Source: Terribacillus sp. DMT04 (GTDB lineage Bacteria > Bacillota > Bacilli > Bacillales > Amphibacillaceae). From it: a DNA stretch of 64,000 nucleotides. The stretch is taken from NCBI RefSeq assembly GCF_019056395.1, contig NZ_CP077639.1, positions 3,288,001 through 3,352,000 on the forward strand, given 5' to 3'. The position numbers were made by a program, and so were the translations under genes. The notes below the pieces were generated by a model. It was not told the origin of the DNA. It was given only the letters and a program-made list of their open reading frames with translations, and searched no databases. Shown piece by piece: positions 50,099 to 58,348 of this stretch. Position 1 is the stretch's first letter. Each line of letters starts with the position of its first letter.

Positions 50099-51418
50099 AT
50101 GCAGCATAAACAGTATTTAGCCTTAGCTTTGCCGCTGACCCTCTCAACAATCACAACCCCGCTTCTCGGAGTTGTTGATACTGCCGTTGTCGGTCAGCTT
50201 TCCGATTCTTCCTATATTGGCGGAGTTGCGATTGGCACCATTATATTTAATACCATGTACTGGCTCTTTGGTTTCCTGCGGGTCAGCACCTCTGGCTTTG
50301 CAGCGCAAGCTTCCACTAGTCTTAACACAGAAGAACATGTTATGGCACTATTGCGGCCTTTTGTGGTCGCTTTTGCGGTCGGTTTGCTGTTTGTTTTGAT
50401 TCAGCAGCCCATTCTGCACTATTCCCTTTCCTTCTTGGGAGCGAGTGATGCAGTCAATGCCAGCGCTTCCGCTTACTTTTCCATTCGAATCTGGGGAGCA
50501 CCTTTTGCACTTGCAAACTATGTTATCCTCGGCTGGCTGATTGGTATGAGTTATATTAAAGCAACACTTATCCTTCAGATCAGTACGAATGTGCTGAATA
50601 TTTTTCTGTGTATCTTAGCAGTTCATGTGTGGGATTGGGGTGTAGCCGGAGTAGGCGCATCCACCCTCATTGCGGAGATTTTCTCTTGTGTATTCGGTCT
50701 CGTGCTGTTGCGGAAATATGCCGGGAGCATCTGGCAGCATCCATTGGTGCAGCTGCTCAAGCGCGCACTGGATCCTAAACCGATGTGGCAGATGATGAAA
50801 GTGAATCGTGATTTATTTATCCGAACCATTTGTCTGCTTGTTGTGTTTAATCTGTTTACTGCAAATGGTGCTGCGTTTGGAGAAGATGTTTTAGCAGCTA
50901 ATGCGATTCTTATTCAGATTCATTATATGATGGCATACTTCTTTGACGGCTTCGCCAATGCCTCCAGCATTGCAGCTGGCCGAGCACTTGGCGAACGCAA
51001 TGAAAAACTCTTCTCGCAGTCACTGCGGCTGTCTTTACAGTGGGGAATAGGTTTAGGTATTACACTTGCGCTTGTTTTCCTAGCAGGAAAGCAGTGGATT
51101 TACCCGCTCTTTTCGAACCAGCAGCATATTATTGATTTAACCAGCACATATGCAAACTGGCTTGTTCTGTTTCCGCTTGTTGCTAGTCTTGGCCTTGTTT
51201 ATTACGGTGTATTCACCGGCATGACAGAAGTAAGGTTCGTGCGTAATTCCATGATATTAGCAGTGCTGCTTTATCTGGCTGCACTATTCCTGTTTCAGCC
51301 GCTGGGCAACCATGGACTTTGGCTCGCTTTCCTGCTGTTCAGCCTTGGACGCTCTGTTTTTCTTATCCTTTATGTACCAAAGCTGCGCCGCCTGTTTAAA
51401 CAAACGGCAGCAGCATAA
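50099..51418 (+). CDS. MATE-family efflux transporter (DinF-like)
   Basis: The 439-residue, twelve-helix protein has the MATE opening LALPLTLSTITTPLLGVVDTAVVGQL, YWLFGFLRVSTSGFAAQA, and in the second half FFDGFANASSIAAGRALGERN. The DinF branch of the MATE family exports cationic drugs or toxic metabolites by H+ or Na+ antiport; the substrate is unknown. TAAGGAG precedes ATG 50099. The gene converges on uvrX, an SOS gene; in some bacteria dinF itself belongs to the SOS regulon, but no LexA box is visible here. Confidence 0.91.
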   Translation: MQHKQYLALALPLTLSTITTPLLGVVDTAVVGQLSDSSYIGGVAIGTIIFNTMYWLFGFLRVSTSGFAAQASTSLNTEEHVMALLRPFVVAFAVGLLFVLIQQPILHYSLSFLGASDAVNASASAYFSIRIWGAPFALANYVILGWLIGMSYIKATLILQISTNVLNIFLCILAVHVWDWGVAGVGASTLIAEIFSCVFGLVLLRKYAGSIWQHPLVQLLKRALDPKPMWQMMKVNRDLFIRTICLLVVFNLFTANGAAFGEDVLAANAILIQIHYMMAYFFDGFANASSIAAGRALGERNEKLFSQSLRLSLQWGIGLGITLALVFLAGKQWIYPLFSNQQHIIDLTSTYANWLVLFPLVASLGLVYYGVFTGMTEVRFVRNSMILAVLLYLAALFLFQPLGNHGLWLAFLLFSLGRSVFLILYVPKLRRLFKQTAAA

Positions 51419-51420
51419 AC

Positions 51421-52677
51421 TCAAGCTTGGTGACCGCCAATTTTTGTACTGCGCTCAATTGTCATTCCGGCAGCTTTATAACTGCTGGCGCGCAGTATGG
51501 CAGTCGTTCCAAAGCGAGCGCGGATTTGATCCATTGCTTTGCTCAAATCTTTTTGCTTGCTTTTGTCCTCAAACAAGCTGAGCTGCGTTGCTTCCTCATT
51601 ATATAAATTGGTCAGGGAGACAGACACACGTCTGACTTCGTGGCCTTTTTGGTAATTCTCATAAAATAACTCCAAGCACAACTTATACATATCCGTCGTC
51701 AAATTGGATGGACTGGTAAAAGAACGAGAGCGGCTGAATCCTCCGCCGTACTGACTTGCATATCCGACAGACAGGTGTACGGTATTGCCTTCCTTCTTAT
51801 CTCTTCTTGCTCTCCTGCAAGCCTCTTCGCACAGCTCCAAAATGATTGTCGGGATTTCTTCCCCCTGATAATTGCGAAGCAAGGTAATGCCATGTCCATA
51901 GCTCTTCTGCTCTTGTTTAACAAAATCACCAAGCACTTCACTTTCATCAATTCCCCATGCATGCCAATACAACTGCTCTCCCATAACACCATACCGTTTT
52001 TTTAACTGTTCCAAAGAAGCATTTGCCAAATGGCCAAGTGTGACAATGCCCATTCTGTTTAAATTTCGCTGCATTCGGCGCCCTATTCCCCAAATATCTT
52101 GTATCGGAACAGGCCATAATAAGCGTGGAACATCTTGATAACGACAAACAGCTATGCCAGAAGCCTGCTTTTTTGCGTGAATATCCATGACAACTTTAGC
52201 GAGAAACTTATTATCCCCAATACCGATTGCTGCCGTAACGCCAAATTGCTCCAATATATCAGCTTGCAGCTTAGCTGCTGTTTCTTCTGCTGATCCGTGC
52301 AGCTGTTCCGTCCCATCAAGTGTTACCCAAAACTCATCGACCGAGTAGACGTGGATGGCCTCCATCGGTACATACTCGTGAACCAGCTCCGTAATCGCTA
52401 CGGAAACTTCTAAATAGTCCTTCATATGCGCTTCTGCAATCACGATGTCCGGATCTTCCGGCAGTTCAAAATAACGACTTACATTACTAACACCATGCTT
52501 TTTCTTCAATGCAGGACTTGCTGCTAGTACAATACTGCCAGGCCGCTTCGTATCTCCGACTACCGCAAGCAATGTCGTCATCGGGTCCAAGCCGCGCTTC
52601 ACACATTCTACACTGGCATAAAAACTCCGCATATCCACACATAGCAGCTCATGCTGCTGAAATCCGCTGTAATCCAT
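51421..52677 (-). CDS. uvrX: Y-family DNA polymerase (UvrX-like), SOS-induced
   Basis: The start is ATG 52677 after GGAGGTGG (a longer frame up to 52809 is not supported). The 418-residue protein has DMRSFYASVECVKRGLDP (palm start with catalytic Asp), YSVDEFWVTLDG (second acidic motif), AIGIGDNKFLAKVVMD, the HhH-like DIWGIGRRMQRNLNRMGI, and the little-finger domain to the end QLSLFED (a beta-clamp-binding QLSLF motif at about residues 355-360). UvrX/YqjW enzymes perform error-prone translesion synthesis. The LexA box at 52698-52709 predicts SOS control. Confidence 0.92.
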   Translation of the reverse strand: MDYSGFQQHELLCVDMRSFYASVECVKRGLDPMTTLLAVVGDTKRPGSIVLAASPALKKKHGVSNVSRYFELPEDPDIVIAEAHMKDYLEVSVAITELVHEYVPMEAIHVYSVDEFWVTLDGTEQLHGSAEETAAKLQADILEQFGVTAAIGIGDNKFLAKVVMDIHAKKQASGIAVCRYQDVPRLLWPVPIQDIWGIGRRMQRNLNRMGIVTLGHLANASLEQLKKRYGVMGEQLYWHAWGIDESEVLGDFVKQEQKSYGHGITLLRNYQGEEIPTIILELCEEACRRARRDKKEGNTVHLSVGYASQYGGGFSRSRSFTSPSNLTTDMYKLCLELFYENYQKGHEVRRVSVSLTNLYNEEATQLSLFEDKSKQKDLSKAMDQIRARFGTTAILRASSYKAAGMTIERSTKIGGHQA

Positions 52678-52697
52678 TCTCTCCACCTCCAAAAAGG

Positions 52698-52709
52698 GAA
52701 CAAATGTTC
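52698..52709. promoter_or_regulatory. LexA (DinR) box of uvrX
   Basis: GAAC-AAAT-GTTC is a perfect core of the Bacillus LexA site (CGAACNNNNGTTCG type), 21 bases before the uvrX start codon. Confidence 0.88.
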
Positions 52710-52873
52710 TTGTTAATAGCTTACTCGATTTCTGGCGGTTATAGTAGCTGTAATTTTTGGATAGAGAGGAAAATGAGGAAAGAGTCTGCTTCCAACAGCT
52801 GAAAATCATACTATATTTTGGTATTATAGTTATGTAATAGGTGTTTTTTGAATAATTAAGAGGTGGGTATTGG

Positions 52874-53047
52874 ATGAAAAAATGGCTAACTTTATTCTAT
52901 ATAGCGGCATTTTTAGCAAGTGCTGAGCTTATCTATCAGTTCGTTCAAGAAGTCAGCATTAACTGGTTTTATTTCGTCATATTAATTAGTCAGATAGGTG
53001 CTATATATGCAGCAAAGAAAGAACAGAAAGAGCAAGTCGCCGAATAA
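52874..53047 (+). CDS. Small two-helix membrane protein (57 aa)
   Basis: ATG 52874 follows GAGGTGG at proper spacing. The frame encodes MKKWLTLFYIAAFLASAEL, a loop QFVQEVS, a second helix INWFYFVILISQIGAIYAA, and a charged tail KKEQKEQVAE. That is a normal two-pass hairpin with positive ends inside. I do not recognise the family. It is divergent from uvrX, about 160 bases from the LexA box, so SOS control is possible but unproven. The next 350 bases contain no gene. Confidence 0.72.
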   Translation: MKKWLTLFYIAAFLASAELIYQFVQEVSINWFYFVILISQIGAIYAAKKEQKEQVAE

Positions 53048-53399
53048 CGTAGGCATATGTAAATAGAGATTGGAACAAAATAAGATTACTCCATCTTAAA
53101 AGCGAACAATTAATACATCTTAATGCAGTCCTTTGACGGCTGCTGCCTTTCCAACTTTTGCTGTTACCATTGAGCAAGCCTAGCTTTTGATGCAAGACAC
53201 CGACAAGAAAATCGCTTCATATTTTCGAGGAGTCTGTGTTCTAGCTCTACACTAGTGAAGATTTCCCATACACAAATCAGCGTAGGAAATACACGGAGAC
53301 TCCCGCAGTGCGTTCTTTGCACAAGGTGGCTCCCCAGCCGCCCGCAGGAAAGCGGATTGTATTTCCGAAGCGGTGCTCTATCTAAGTATCTAGTGCGAA
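53048..53399. repeat. Non-coding interval with a probable dispersed Bacillaceae repeat
   Basis: About 350 bases without a supported gene. From about 53270 to 53385 the text is GC-richer than its surroundings and includes GGAAATACACGGAGACTCCC, CCCGCAGGAAAGCGGATTG and TATTTCCGAAGCGG. It resembles the degenerate, partly palindromic repeat scattered between genes in Oceanobacillus/Virgibacillus-like genomes. I rely on memory of the motif; only a genome comparison could prove copies. Confidence 0.5.
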
Positions 53400-53446
53400 A
53401 AATCCAAACAACGCTGCAATTAACAGCAGTATTGTTTGGATTTTCA
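53400..53446. terminator. Terminator of licH
   Basis: AAATCCAAACAA pairs with TTGTTTGGATTT with an internal CTG/CAG stem. The minus strand carries on with TTTTTCGC. It lies 22 bases past the licH stop. Confidence 0.82.
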
Positions 53447-53467
53447 TGCAACTATTTTTTATTCCTT

Positions 53468-54793
53468 TTATGCTTCTATCTTTTTAAAGAACTGCGGCAA
53501 ATGCTCTTTATGTGCTTCCAGCATCTCATCCACAATTTTCTTCGCTGTCTCATCAGAAGGAACTAGCGGGTTGATTGTCATTGCCAGCAGCGCCGTATTG
53601 TAGTCACCTGTTACGGCAGCTTCTGCTCCAACACGCTCAAATGACTTTATTTGCTGAACGAGTCCGCGTACAGCAACAGGCAAGTCACCAATTCCGATAG
53701 GTTTTGGACCATCTTTTGTAATGACACTGTTGATTTCAATGGCTGAATCATTCGGAATGCTTTGAATCGCACCGTTATTCACTGTGTTCACTGTTTGGAT
53801 ATCGCGTTTGTCATTGTAAATCGAGTTGATTAAGCTGCAGGCTGCATCACTGTAGTATGCACCGCCGCGCTTGGACAGCTGTTCTGGTTTATGCGCCAAA
53901 TTTGGATCTTTATAAAGCTCGAACAAGTCACGCTCTACGCCTTGCACAACCTCAGCACGAGTTCCTTCGCTATCCGCTGATTCCAGCTCCGCTTCCAGCA
54001 TGCTGGATGTTTTATAATAATAACGGTGGTATGGACAAGGAATCGCCTTCAATCCTTTGATAAAACCCGGCTCCCAATCCATCGCTTTGATATTTTGCAT
54101 CGTCATTTTATTCTCTTCGCTCGTCATTTTATCAAGCACTGTCTCTGTCACATTCTCGCCGTCCAAGTATACATTCAAACCAAATACCATGTGATTCAGC
54201 CCAGCAAAGTCAATATGCACACGATCACCATCTGCCCCGAGCAGCTCTGCTACTTGCATTTTCATCATAATCGGCACATTACATAAGCCAACGACTTTAT
54301 TGATATTGGAATAGCGAAGCACTGCTTCTGTTACCATACCAGCTGGATTGGTGAAGTTAACGAGCCAAGCGTTCGGACACAACTCCTCCATATCCTTGCA
54401 GATATCAAGAATAACTGGAATAGTTCGCAAACCTTTGAACAAGCCGCCCGGTCCATTTGTTTCCTGACCGATAACATTATATTTTAATGGAATACGCTCA
54501 TCTTTTGCACGGGCATCCAATAGACCGACACGGAATTGCGTCGTTACAAAGTCGGCATCCTTCAAAGCTTCGCGGCGATCCAATGTCAAATGTACATCAA
54601 TTGGAAGTCCTGCTTCTTTGACCATACGCTTTGCCATGTTTCCTACAATCTCTAGCTTTTCTTTTCCTGCTTCCACATCGACAAGCCAAAGCTCCGTAAT
54701 CGGCAGCTCCTCATAACGCTTAATGAATCCTTCTACGATTTCAGGTGTATAGCTGGAACCTCCGCCAATTGTAACGATCTTCAATTTCCCCAT
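53468..54793 (-). CDS. licH: 6-phospho-beta-glucosidase, GH4 family
   Basis: The 441-residue GH4 enzyme has the NAD loop IVTIGGGSSYTPE, TQFRVGLLDARAKDERIPLKYNVIGQETNGPGG (in pieces, residues about 85-120), the metal ligands Cys in VVGLCNVPI and His in GLNHMVFG, and PCPYHRYYY. GH4 uses NAD+, Mn2+ and a redox mechanism to split 6-phospho-cellobiose and 6-phospho-lichenan fragments after PTS import. The sequence matches B. subtilis LicH strongly. AGGAGG precedes ATG 54793. No PTS genes are adjacent; a LacI regulator is divergent. Confidence 0.94.
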   Translation of the reverse strand: MGKLKIVTIGGGSSYTPEIVEGFIKRYEELPITELWLVDVEAGKEKLEIVGNMAKRMVKEAGLPIDVHLTLDRREALKDADFVTTQFRVGLLDARAKDERIPLKYNVIGQETNGPGGLFKGLRTIPVILDICKDMEELCPNAWLVNFTNPAGMVTEAVLRYSNINKVVGLCNVPIMMKMQVAELLGADGDRVHIDFAGLNHMVFGLNVYLDGENVTETVLDKMTSEENKMTMQNIKAMDWEPGFIKGLKAIPCPYHRYYYKTSSMLEAELESADSEGTRAEVVQGVERDLFELYKDPNLAHKPEQLSKRGGAYYSDAACSLINSIYNDKRDIQTVNTVNNGAIQSIPNDSAIEINSVITKDGPKPIGIGDLPVAVRGLVQQIKSFERVGAEAAVTGDYNTALLAMTINPLVPSDETAKKIVDEMLEAHKEHLPQFFKKIEA

Positions 54794-54869
54794 GATTTCG
54801 GCCTCCTATTTGGTTATGTTTTATCTCTGCAAACAAAGCTTATATGCTGGAATGCATCCCAGGTCAAGT

Positions 54870-54890
54870 ACAAATTCGTAAGGAATTTGT
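54870..54890. promoter_or_regulatory. Palindromic operator candidate between licH and its LacI regulator
   Basis: ACAAATTC-GTAAG-GAATTTGT is a perfect 8-5-8 inverted repeat in the divergent region, 77 bases from licH and 83 from the LacI start. It is the best candidate for the LacI-family site. Confidence 0.6.
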
Positions 54891-54972
54891 AAAGGAGCAG
54901 CTGAAAGCATACAAGAAGGTCATTTTCCGCTACAATAAAGGAAAGAAAGCGATTTCCAAAGAGGTGATGCAC

Positions 54973-55971
54973 ATGAGTAATATCAAGCAGATTGCCAAGC
55001 TGGCTGGTGTTTCCCGCAGCACTGTTTCCCGTGTCCTCAATCACCACCCGCACGTCCACGAAGAGACAAGAAACAAAGTACAGAAAATTATTGATGAATT
55101 GGATTATATACAAAACAGCAATGCTGTTCAGCTGAAAAAAGGCAAAACAAATACAATAGGCATTGTATCTCCTTCTATCAGCCACTACTTTATGCAAATT
55201 GTCCAAGGCATAGCGGAGGCAGGCGCTTCCTGTCATTATCAAACATTACTTTATCAAACGAACGGAAAGCCTGAACAGGAACTGCAAGCGTTGGAGATGC
55301 TGCGCCAGAAACGCCTCGATGGTCTAATTATTTTGCGCTGCGAAACTAGTTGGGAAAAAGTCAGCACCTATACAAAATACGGACCGATTATGACATGCGA
55401 GCCTTTGCAGCACTCGAAAATATCATCTATCTATATGAATCATTATGAGGGCTTCCAGCTCGGTCTGGAGCATTTGATAGAGAAAGGTTATACTCGCATC
55501 GCTTGCACAATCGGCCGAACAGACAGCAGAAATAGCCTGGAGCGAAAGAAAGCATTTGAGGATGTGTTGAGAAAACATAACCTTCCCATTCATAAGGAGT
55601 GGATTTTAAATGAGACATTCACTGTTGATGACGGACGTAAAGCCCTTCAAGAACTGCTAGCCAGGAAAAGAATGCCTGATGCAGTTATCCATGCCAGCGA
55701 TTATGTCGCTGCCGGCATGGCAGCAGAAGCACAAAAGAATGGTATTCGTATTCCAGATGAGCTGGGTCTGGTCGGGTTTGAATCTGATCAAAGTGATATC
55801 GCTGGCCTCATGGAGCTGACACATGTACGTAATCCGCTTAAGGAAATGGGAGCTGAAGCATTCCGCCGCTTGTATGCCCTGTTAACAGCGTCTGCTTATA
55901 CTGCTAGACCACTTTCCTTCTCGATTACCGAGCGACAATCAACTGCCAAAGCTGTGACGCAAGGGACATAA
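54973..55971 (+). CDS. LacI-family transcriptional regulator
   Basis: ATG 54973 follows AAAGAGGTGATG, giving 332 residues; a longer frame from 54844 would run through the palindrome. The HTH reads IKQIAKLAGVSRSTVSRVLNHH, then the hinge helix NAVQLKKGKTNTIGIVSP. The periplasmic-binding-like domain follows (GLIILRCETSWEKV, ACTIGRTDSRNS, DAVIHASDYVAAGM, LGLVGFESDQSDIAGLMELT). The effector is unknown but may be a beta-glucoside phosphate because of licH. TACAAT at about 54930 is its likely -10. Confidence 0.92.
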   Translation: MSNIKQIAKLAGVSRSTVSRVLNHHPHVHEETRNKVQKIIDELDYIQNSNAVQLKKGKTNTIGIVSPSISHYFMQIVQGIAEAGASCHYQTLLYQTNGKPEQELQALEMLRQKRLDGLIILRCETSWEKVSTYTKYGPIMTCEPLQHSKISSIYMNHYEGFQLGLEHLIEKGYTRIACTIGRTDSRNSLERKKAFEDVLRKHNLPIHKEWILNETFTVDDGRKALQELLARKRMPDAVIHASDYVAAGMAAEAQKNGIRIPDELGLVGFESDQSDIAGLMELTHVRNPLKEMGAEAFRRLYALLTASAYTARPLSFSITERQSTAKAVTQGT

Positions 55972-56038
55972 AATTATAGAAAATAGTAAATAGATTCGTT
56001 TCCTATGCTAGGATAGTCACATAGGAGGAATACATAAT

Positions 56039-56311
56039 ATGGTAATAAGGAAACTCACTAATCTTACAGTTTGTACAATCCATCTAGGTATACTAGTGTT
56101 TTGGCTGGCAGCATGGGAGAAGCTTTTCACCACATTTGGCCTTATCATCTGGGGCGCTGCCGCGTTATTAGGTGCCGGTCTATTCTTATTATGGAAACGC
56201 AGAGAAAGAATAGACAATAGTGATCGGTTAGTAGCGCTATCTACCTCTATACTTATTCTGCTGGCATTGCTATCTGCGCTCATTGAAATCAGTGTTTCGT
56301 CCATGCCGTGA
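56039..56311 (+). CDS. Small membrane protein of unknown function (90 aa)
   Basis: ATG 56039 follows AGGAGG by eight bases. Three hydrophobic segments are visible (residues about 9-27, 32-52, 66-86), with positive residues KRRER on the loop between the last two. No family recognised. It stands alone between the LacI regulator and a converging NUDIX gene. Confidence 0.68.
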   Translation: MVIRKLTNLTVCTIHLGILVFWLAAWEKLFTTFGLIIWGAAALLGAGLFLLWKRRERIDNSDRLVALSTSILILLALLSALIEISVSSMP

Positions 56312-56352
56312 AGGACGGAGGCACGTAGAATGAAAAGGAATAGCCTAAGCAG

Positions 56353-56805
56353 CTACTCCTTTTCACTAAAGTCATTTAAAATACGCCGGTGACTGCCGAT
56401 CATCTTTTCCGGTAATGCGTCCAGCGGGAAAAATGCCAGCTGGATTGATTCCGTTTCGTCATGCACGAGCTCTCCAATATAAGAATTCGCACGATAAACA
56501 ATCGTTACATTGTAGAATTCATCACCATTTGCAGCTACGGCAAAGTTATCTTTCCCAGAATACACATCGACCAGCTCTAGACCTTCAACAGTCAGTCCTG
56601 TCTCTTCTAACACTTCTCTAGCGGCTGTTTGTTCTGCTGATTCACCAAGCTCCATCAATCCTCCTGGCAAACCCCATGTTTCATGAGGGTGAACCCGCTG
56701 CTGCAATAGAACACGTTTTTCACGATCAAAAAGCAAACATAATGCCCCGACTAATATGACCGGCTGATGCCCAATATATTTACGGAGATTTTCTACATAA
56801 TTCAC
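56353..56805 (-). CDS. NUDIX hydrolase
   Basis: GTG 56805 lies eight bases after AGAGGAG and gives MNYVENLRKYIGHQPVILVG, the usual opening of this ADP-ribose/nucleotide-type NUDIX group (150 residues). The Nudix box is complete: GLMELGESAEQTAAREVLEETGL (residues about 53-75, G-x5-E-x7-REVLEETG). The final region RRILNDFSEKE is short. These enzymes hydrolyse nucleoside diphosphates linked to another moiety; the substrate cannot be assigned. Confidence 0.92.
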   Translation of the reverse strand: MNYVENLRKYIGHQPVILVGALCLLFDREKRVLLQQRVHPHETWGLPGGLMELGESAEQTAAREVLEETGLTVEGLELVDVYSGKDNFAVAANGDEFYNVTIVYRANSYIGELVHDETESIQLAFFPLDALPEKMIGSHRRILNDFSEKE

Positions 56806-56911
56806 AAGCATTACTCCTCTCTTCTTCATTTTACCAAATGTATACCCAGCTAATAGAATTCTTTGTTCCCGATGTGATACAGTTAAGATAAAGAGAACAA
56901 GGAGTGATTAT

Positions 56912-57271
56912 ATGGATAAAATCATGTTCATTCAAACCGGATTCGGCGTTGATGTTCATGGTCAAGACGTGACCAAGGCTGCCGTCCGCGCAGTTGTGAA
57001 TGCCATTCACACAAACTCAATGCCAGGTATTAAGAGTGTGCTTCCCGAAAATGACTTACATAATATGAAGGTGAATATACGACTCGCAGTTCCTGCCGAT
57101 AAGGACAAGCTAGATATCGAACAAGTAAAAGCTCGTATTCCATACGGTACCGTTACAGTGGAAGTTATTGATGGTGGAATGCTGACTTCAAGCGCTATTT
57201 TCTTAGAGGAGAAACAGGATAAAAACGACATGATGTATATCGTTAATGCTTCCGTCGAAACAGGCTGCTAA
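56912..57271 (+). CDS. Lin0512 family protein
   Basis: The 119-residue protein has the features of the Lin0512 (TIGR02058) family: FIQTGFGVDVHGQDVTKAAVRAVVNAIHTNSMPG with glycines and histidines (residues about 6-40), VNIRLAVPADKDKLD and DGGMLTSSAIFLEEK. The family is a small conserved alpha/beta protein of unknown function, common in Firmicutes. ACAAGGAGTG before ATG 56912. The NUDIX gene starts one base after its stop, so both form an operon. Confidence 0.9.
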   Translation: MDKIMFIQTGFGVDVHGQDVTKAAVRAVVNAIHTNSMPGIKSVLPENDLHNMKVNIRLAVPADKDKLDIEQVKARIPYGTVTVEVIDGGMLTSSAIFLEEKQDKNDMMYIVNASVETGC

Positions 57272-57272
57272 C

Positions 57273-57734
57273 ATGGTTGCTCACAAACTTTATAACATGG
57301 TCATGGTGCACACAGAAGATCACGTACTTTTATTAGACCGGCAGCATGATGATTTCAGCGGTTTTATTCCGCCTGGCGGGAAAGTCGACTTTCCGGAGAG
57401 TCTTATGTCCAGTGCCATACGTGAAGTAAAAGAAGAGACCGGGCTGGATGTGCAGGACTTGGAATACAAAGGTATACAGCATTATGTCGATGAGAAACAA
57501 CATGTTCGTTATCTGATTTTTTACTATATCACAAGCTCCTTTTCCGGTCATTTACTGACAGAATCACGAGAAGGGAAGCCCTCTTGGTTCAAAAAATCAG
57601 ATGCAATGGAGCTGCCTATGCAAGATGTTGTTCGTACAGCCTTTCCACTATTCTTTCAAGAAGGCACCTTCGAATTGTATCTTCAAGCAGGATCTGAAGA
57701 AACCGCTGACAAGGAAGCAGTTTTGTACACCTAA
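57273..57734 (+). CDS. NUDIX hydrolase (MutT-like)
   Basis: ATG 57273 begins MVAHKLYNMVMVHTEDHVLLLDRQ, one base past the upstream stop; 153 residues. The Nudix box is GKVDFPESLMSSAIREVKEETGL (residues about 42-64) and GFIPPGGKV is the preceding loop. The MutT-type 8-oxo-dGTP diphosphatase role is a common annotation but is not proven by the sequence. An in-frame ATG at 57246 overlaps the Lin0512 coding sequence. It is translationally coupled with the Lin0512 gene. Confidence 0.9.
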   Translation: MVAHKLYNMVMVHTEDHVLLLDRQHDDFSGFIPPGGKVDFPESLMSSAIREVKEETGLDVQDLEYKGIQHYVDEKQHVRYLIFYYITSSFSGHLLTESREGKPSWFKKSDAMELPMQDVVRTAFPLFFQEGTFELYLQAGSEETADKEAVLYT

Positions 57735-57768
57735 AAAGAGGGAGCCAGTCAGCTTCCTCTTTCCTTTA
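57734..57768 (+). terminator. Terminator of the Lin0512/NUDIX pair
   Basis: AAAGAGGGAGC pairs with GCTTCCTCTTT (one mismatch) around CAGTCA, followed by CCTTT. It overlaps the 3' end of the small minus-strand gene. Confidence 0.7.
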
Positions 57769-57928
57769 CTATATACATTAATGTGATGCAAAAGCTGCCG
57801 AAGATGGCGCTTCCTACCGGATAATAAAATAGTGACGTAGAAATAACAGTGAATTGTTCTGCTACATGCAGTGTGAATAACTGCAGAAACGCAATAATCA
57901 GCATTGTAATACCTACTTTAATCCACAT
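57749..57928 (-). CDS. Small two-helix membrane protein (59 aa)
   Basis: ATG 57928 follows GGGGGAG. The frame reads MWIKVGITMLIIAFLQLFTL, a polar loop HVAEQFTVISTS, a second hydrophobic part FYYPVGSAIFGSFCITLMYI and VKERGS. A promoter GTTACA, 16 bases, TATAAT lies upstream on the minus strand (57978-57951). No family is recognised. The clear ribosome binding site and promoter make it a real gene in my view. Confidence 0.68.
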   Translation of the reverse strand: MWIKVGITMLIIAFLQLFTLHVAEQFTVISTSLFYYPVGSAIFGSFCITLMYIVKERGS

Positions 57929-57978
57929 ATTTAGCTCCCCCTTAAAATCTATTATATATCAGTTCCAGTTATTGTAAC

Positions 57979-58237
57979 TTCTTAATAGGTAATATGATAA
58001 ATAGAACATTACCAACTAGGTATTTTTACTTATTTTTTAGGTGTGAAGCATGATTTTCAGCAGTTTCCCACTTTCCCAACTTCCTGCATGCTTCTACACA
58101 TTTATATGAAATCTGTAATTATTTCTACTATCATCTTTCCCAACTTTCCTTCTTATTCTGTCGGATTGTGTGAGAATAACTCACGAAAACCGCATGAAAT
58201 CAGGCTCCTTACTGCTGCTCCCCCTTCTAAAGAACCA
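57979..58237. other. AT-rich non-coding interval upstream of the inhA promoter
   Basis: No gene is supported. The string CTTTCCCAACTTTCC and related pyrimidine-rich copies (CCCACTTTCCCAACTTCC near 58070, TCTTTCCCAACTTTCC near 58135) recur about 65 bases apart. I see no other structure. Confidence 0.5.
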
Positions 58238-58267
58238 TTGTGAATCTAGCAAACTTGAAGCTATACT
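58238..58267 (+). promoter_or_regulatory. Promoter of inhA
   Basis: TTGTGA (58238-58243), 18 bases, TATACT (58262-58267). The start codon is 80 bases further. Confidence 0.55.
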
Positions 58268-58348
58268 ATCTTTTAAGGAAAACTTTACCTACATACACCT
58301 TTTGTTTTCCGACTATTTAAACTATTAGCACAAGGGAGAGTGACATGC

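Noticed and set aside
54800-54845. A possible cre (CcpA) site before licH
   Set aside because: TGCAGAGATAAAACA shares only a few positions with the cre consensus, too weak to call.
54844-54972. An N-terminal extension of the LacI regulator
   Set aside because: The HTH begins at MSNIKQIA with an AGAGGTG site. The extra stretch covers the palindromic operator and the promoter.
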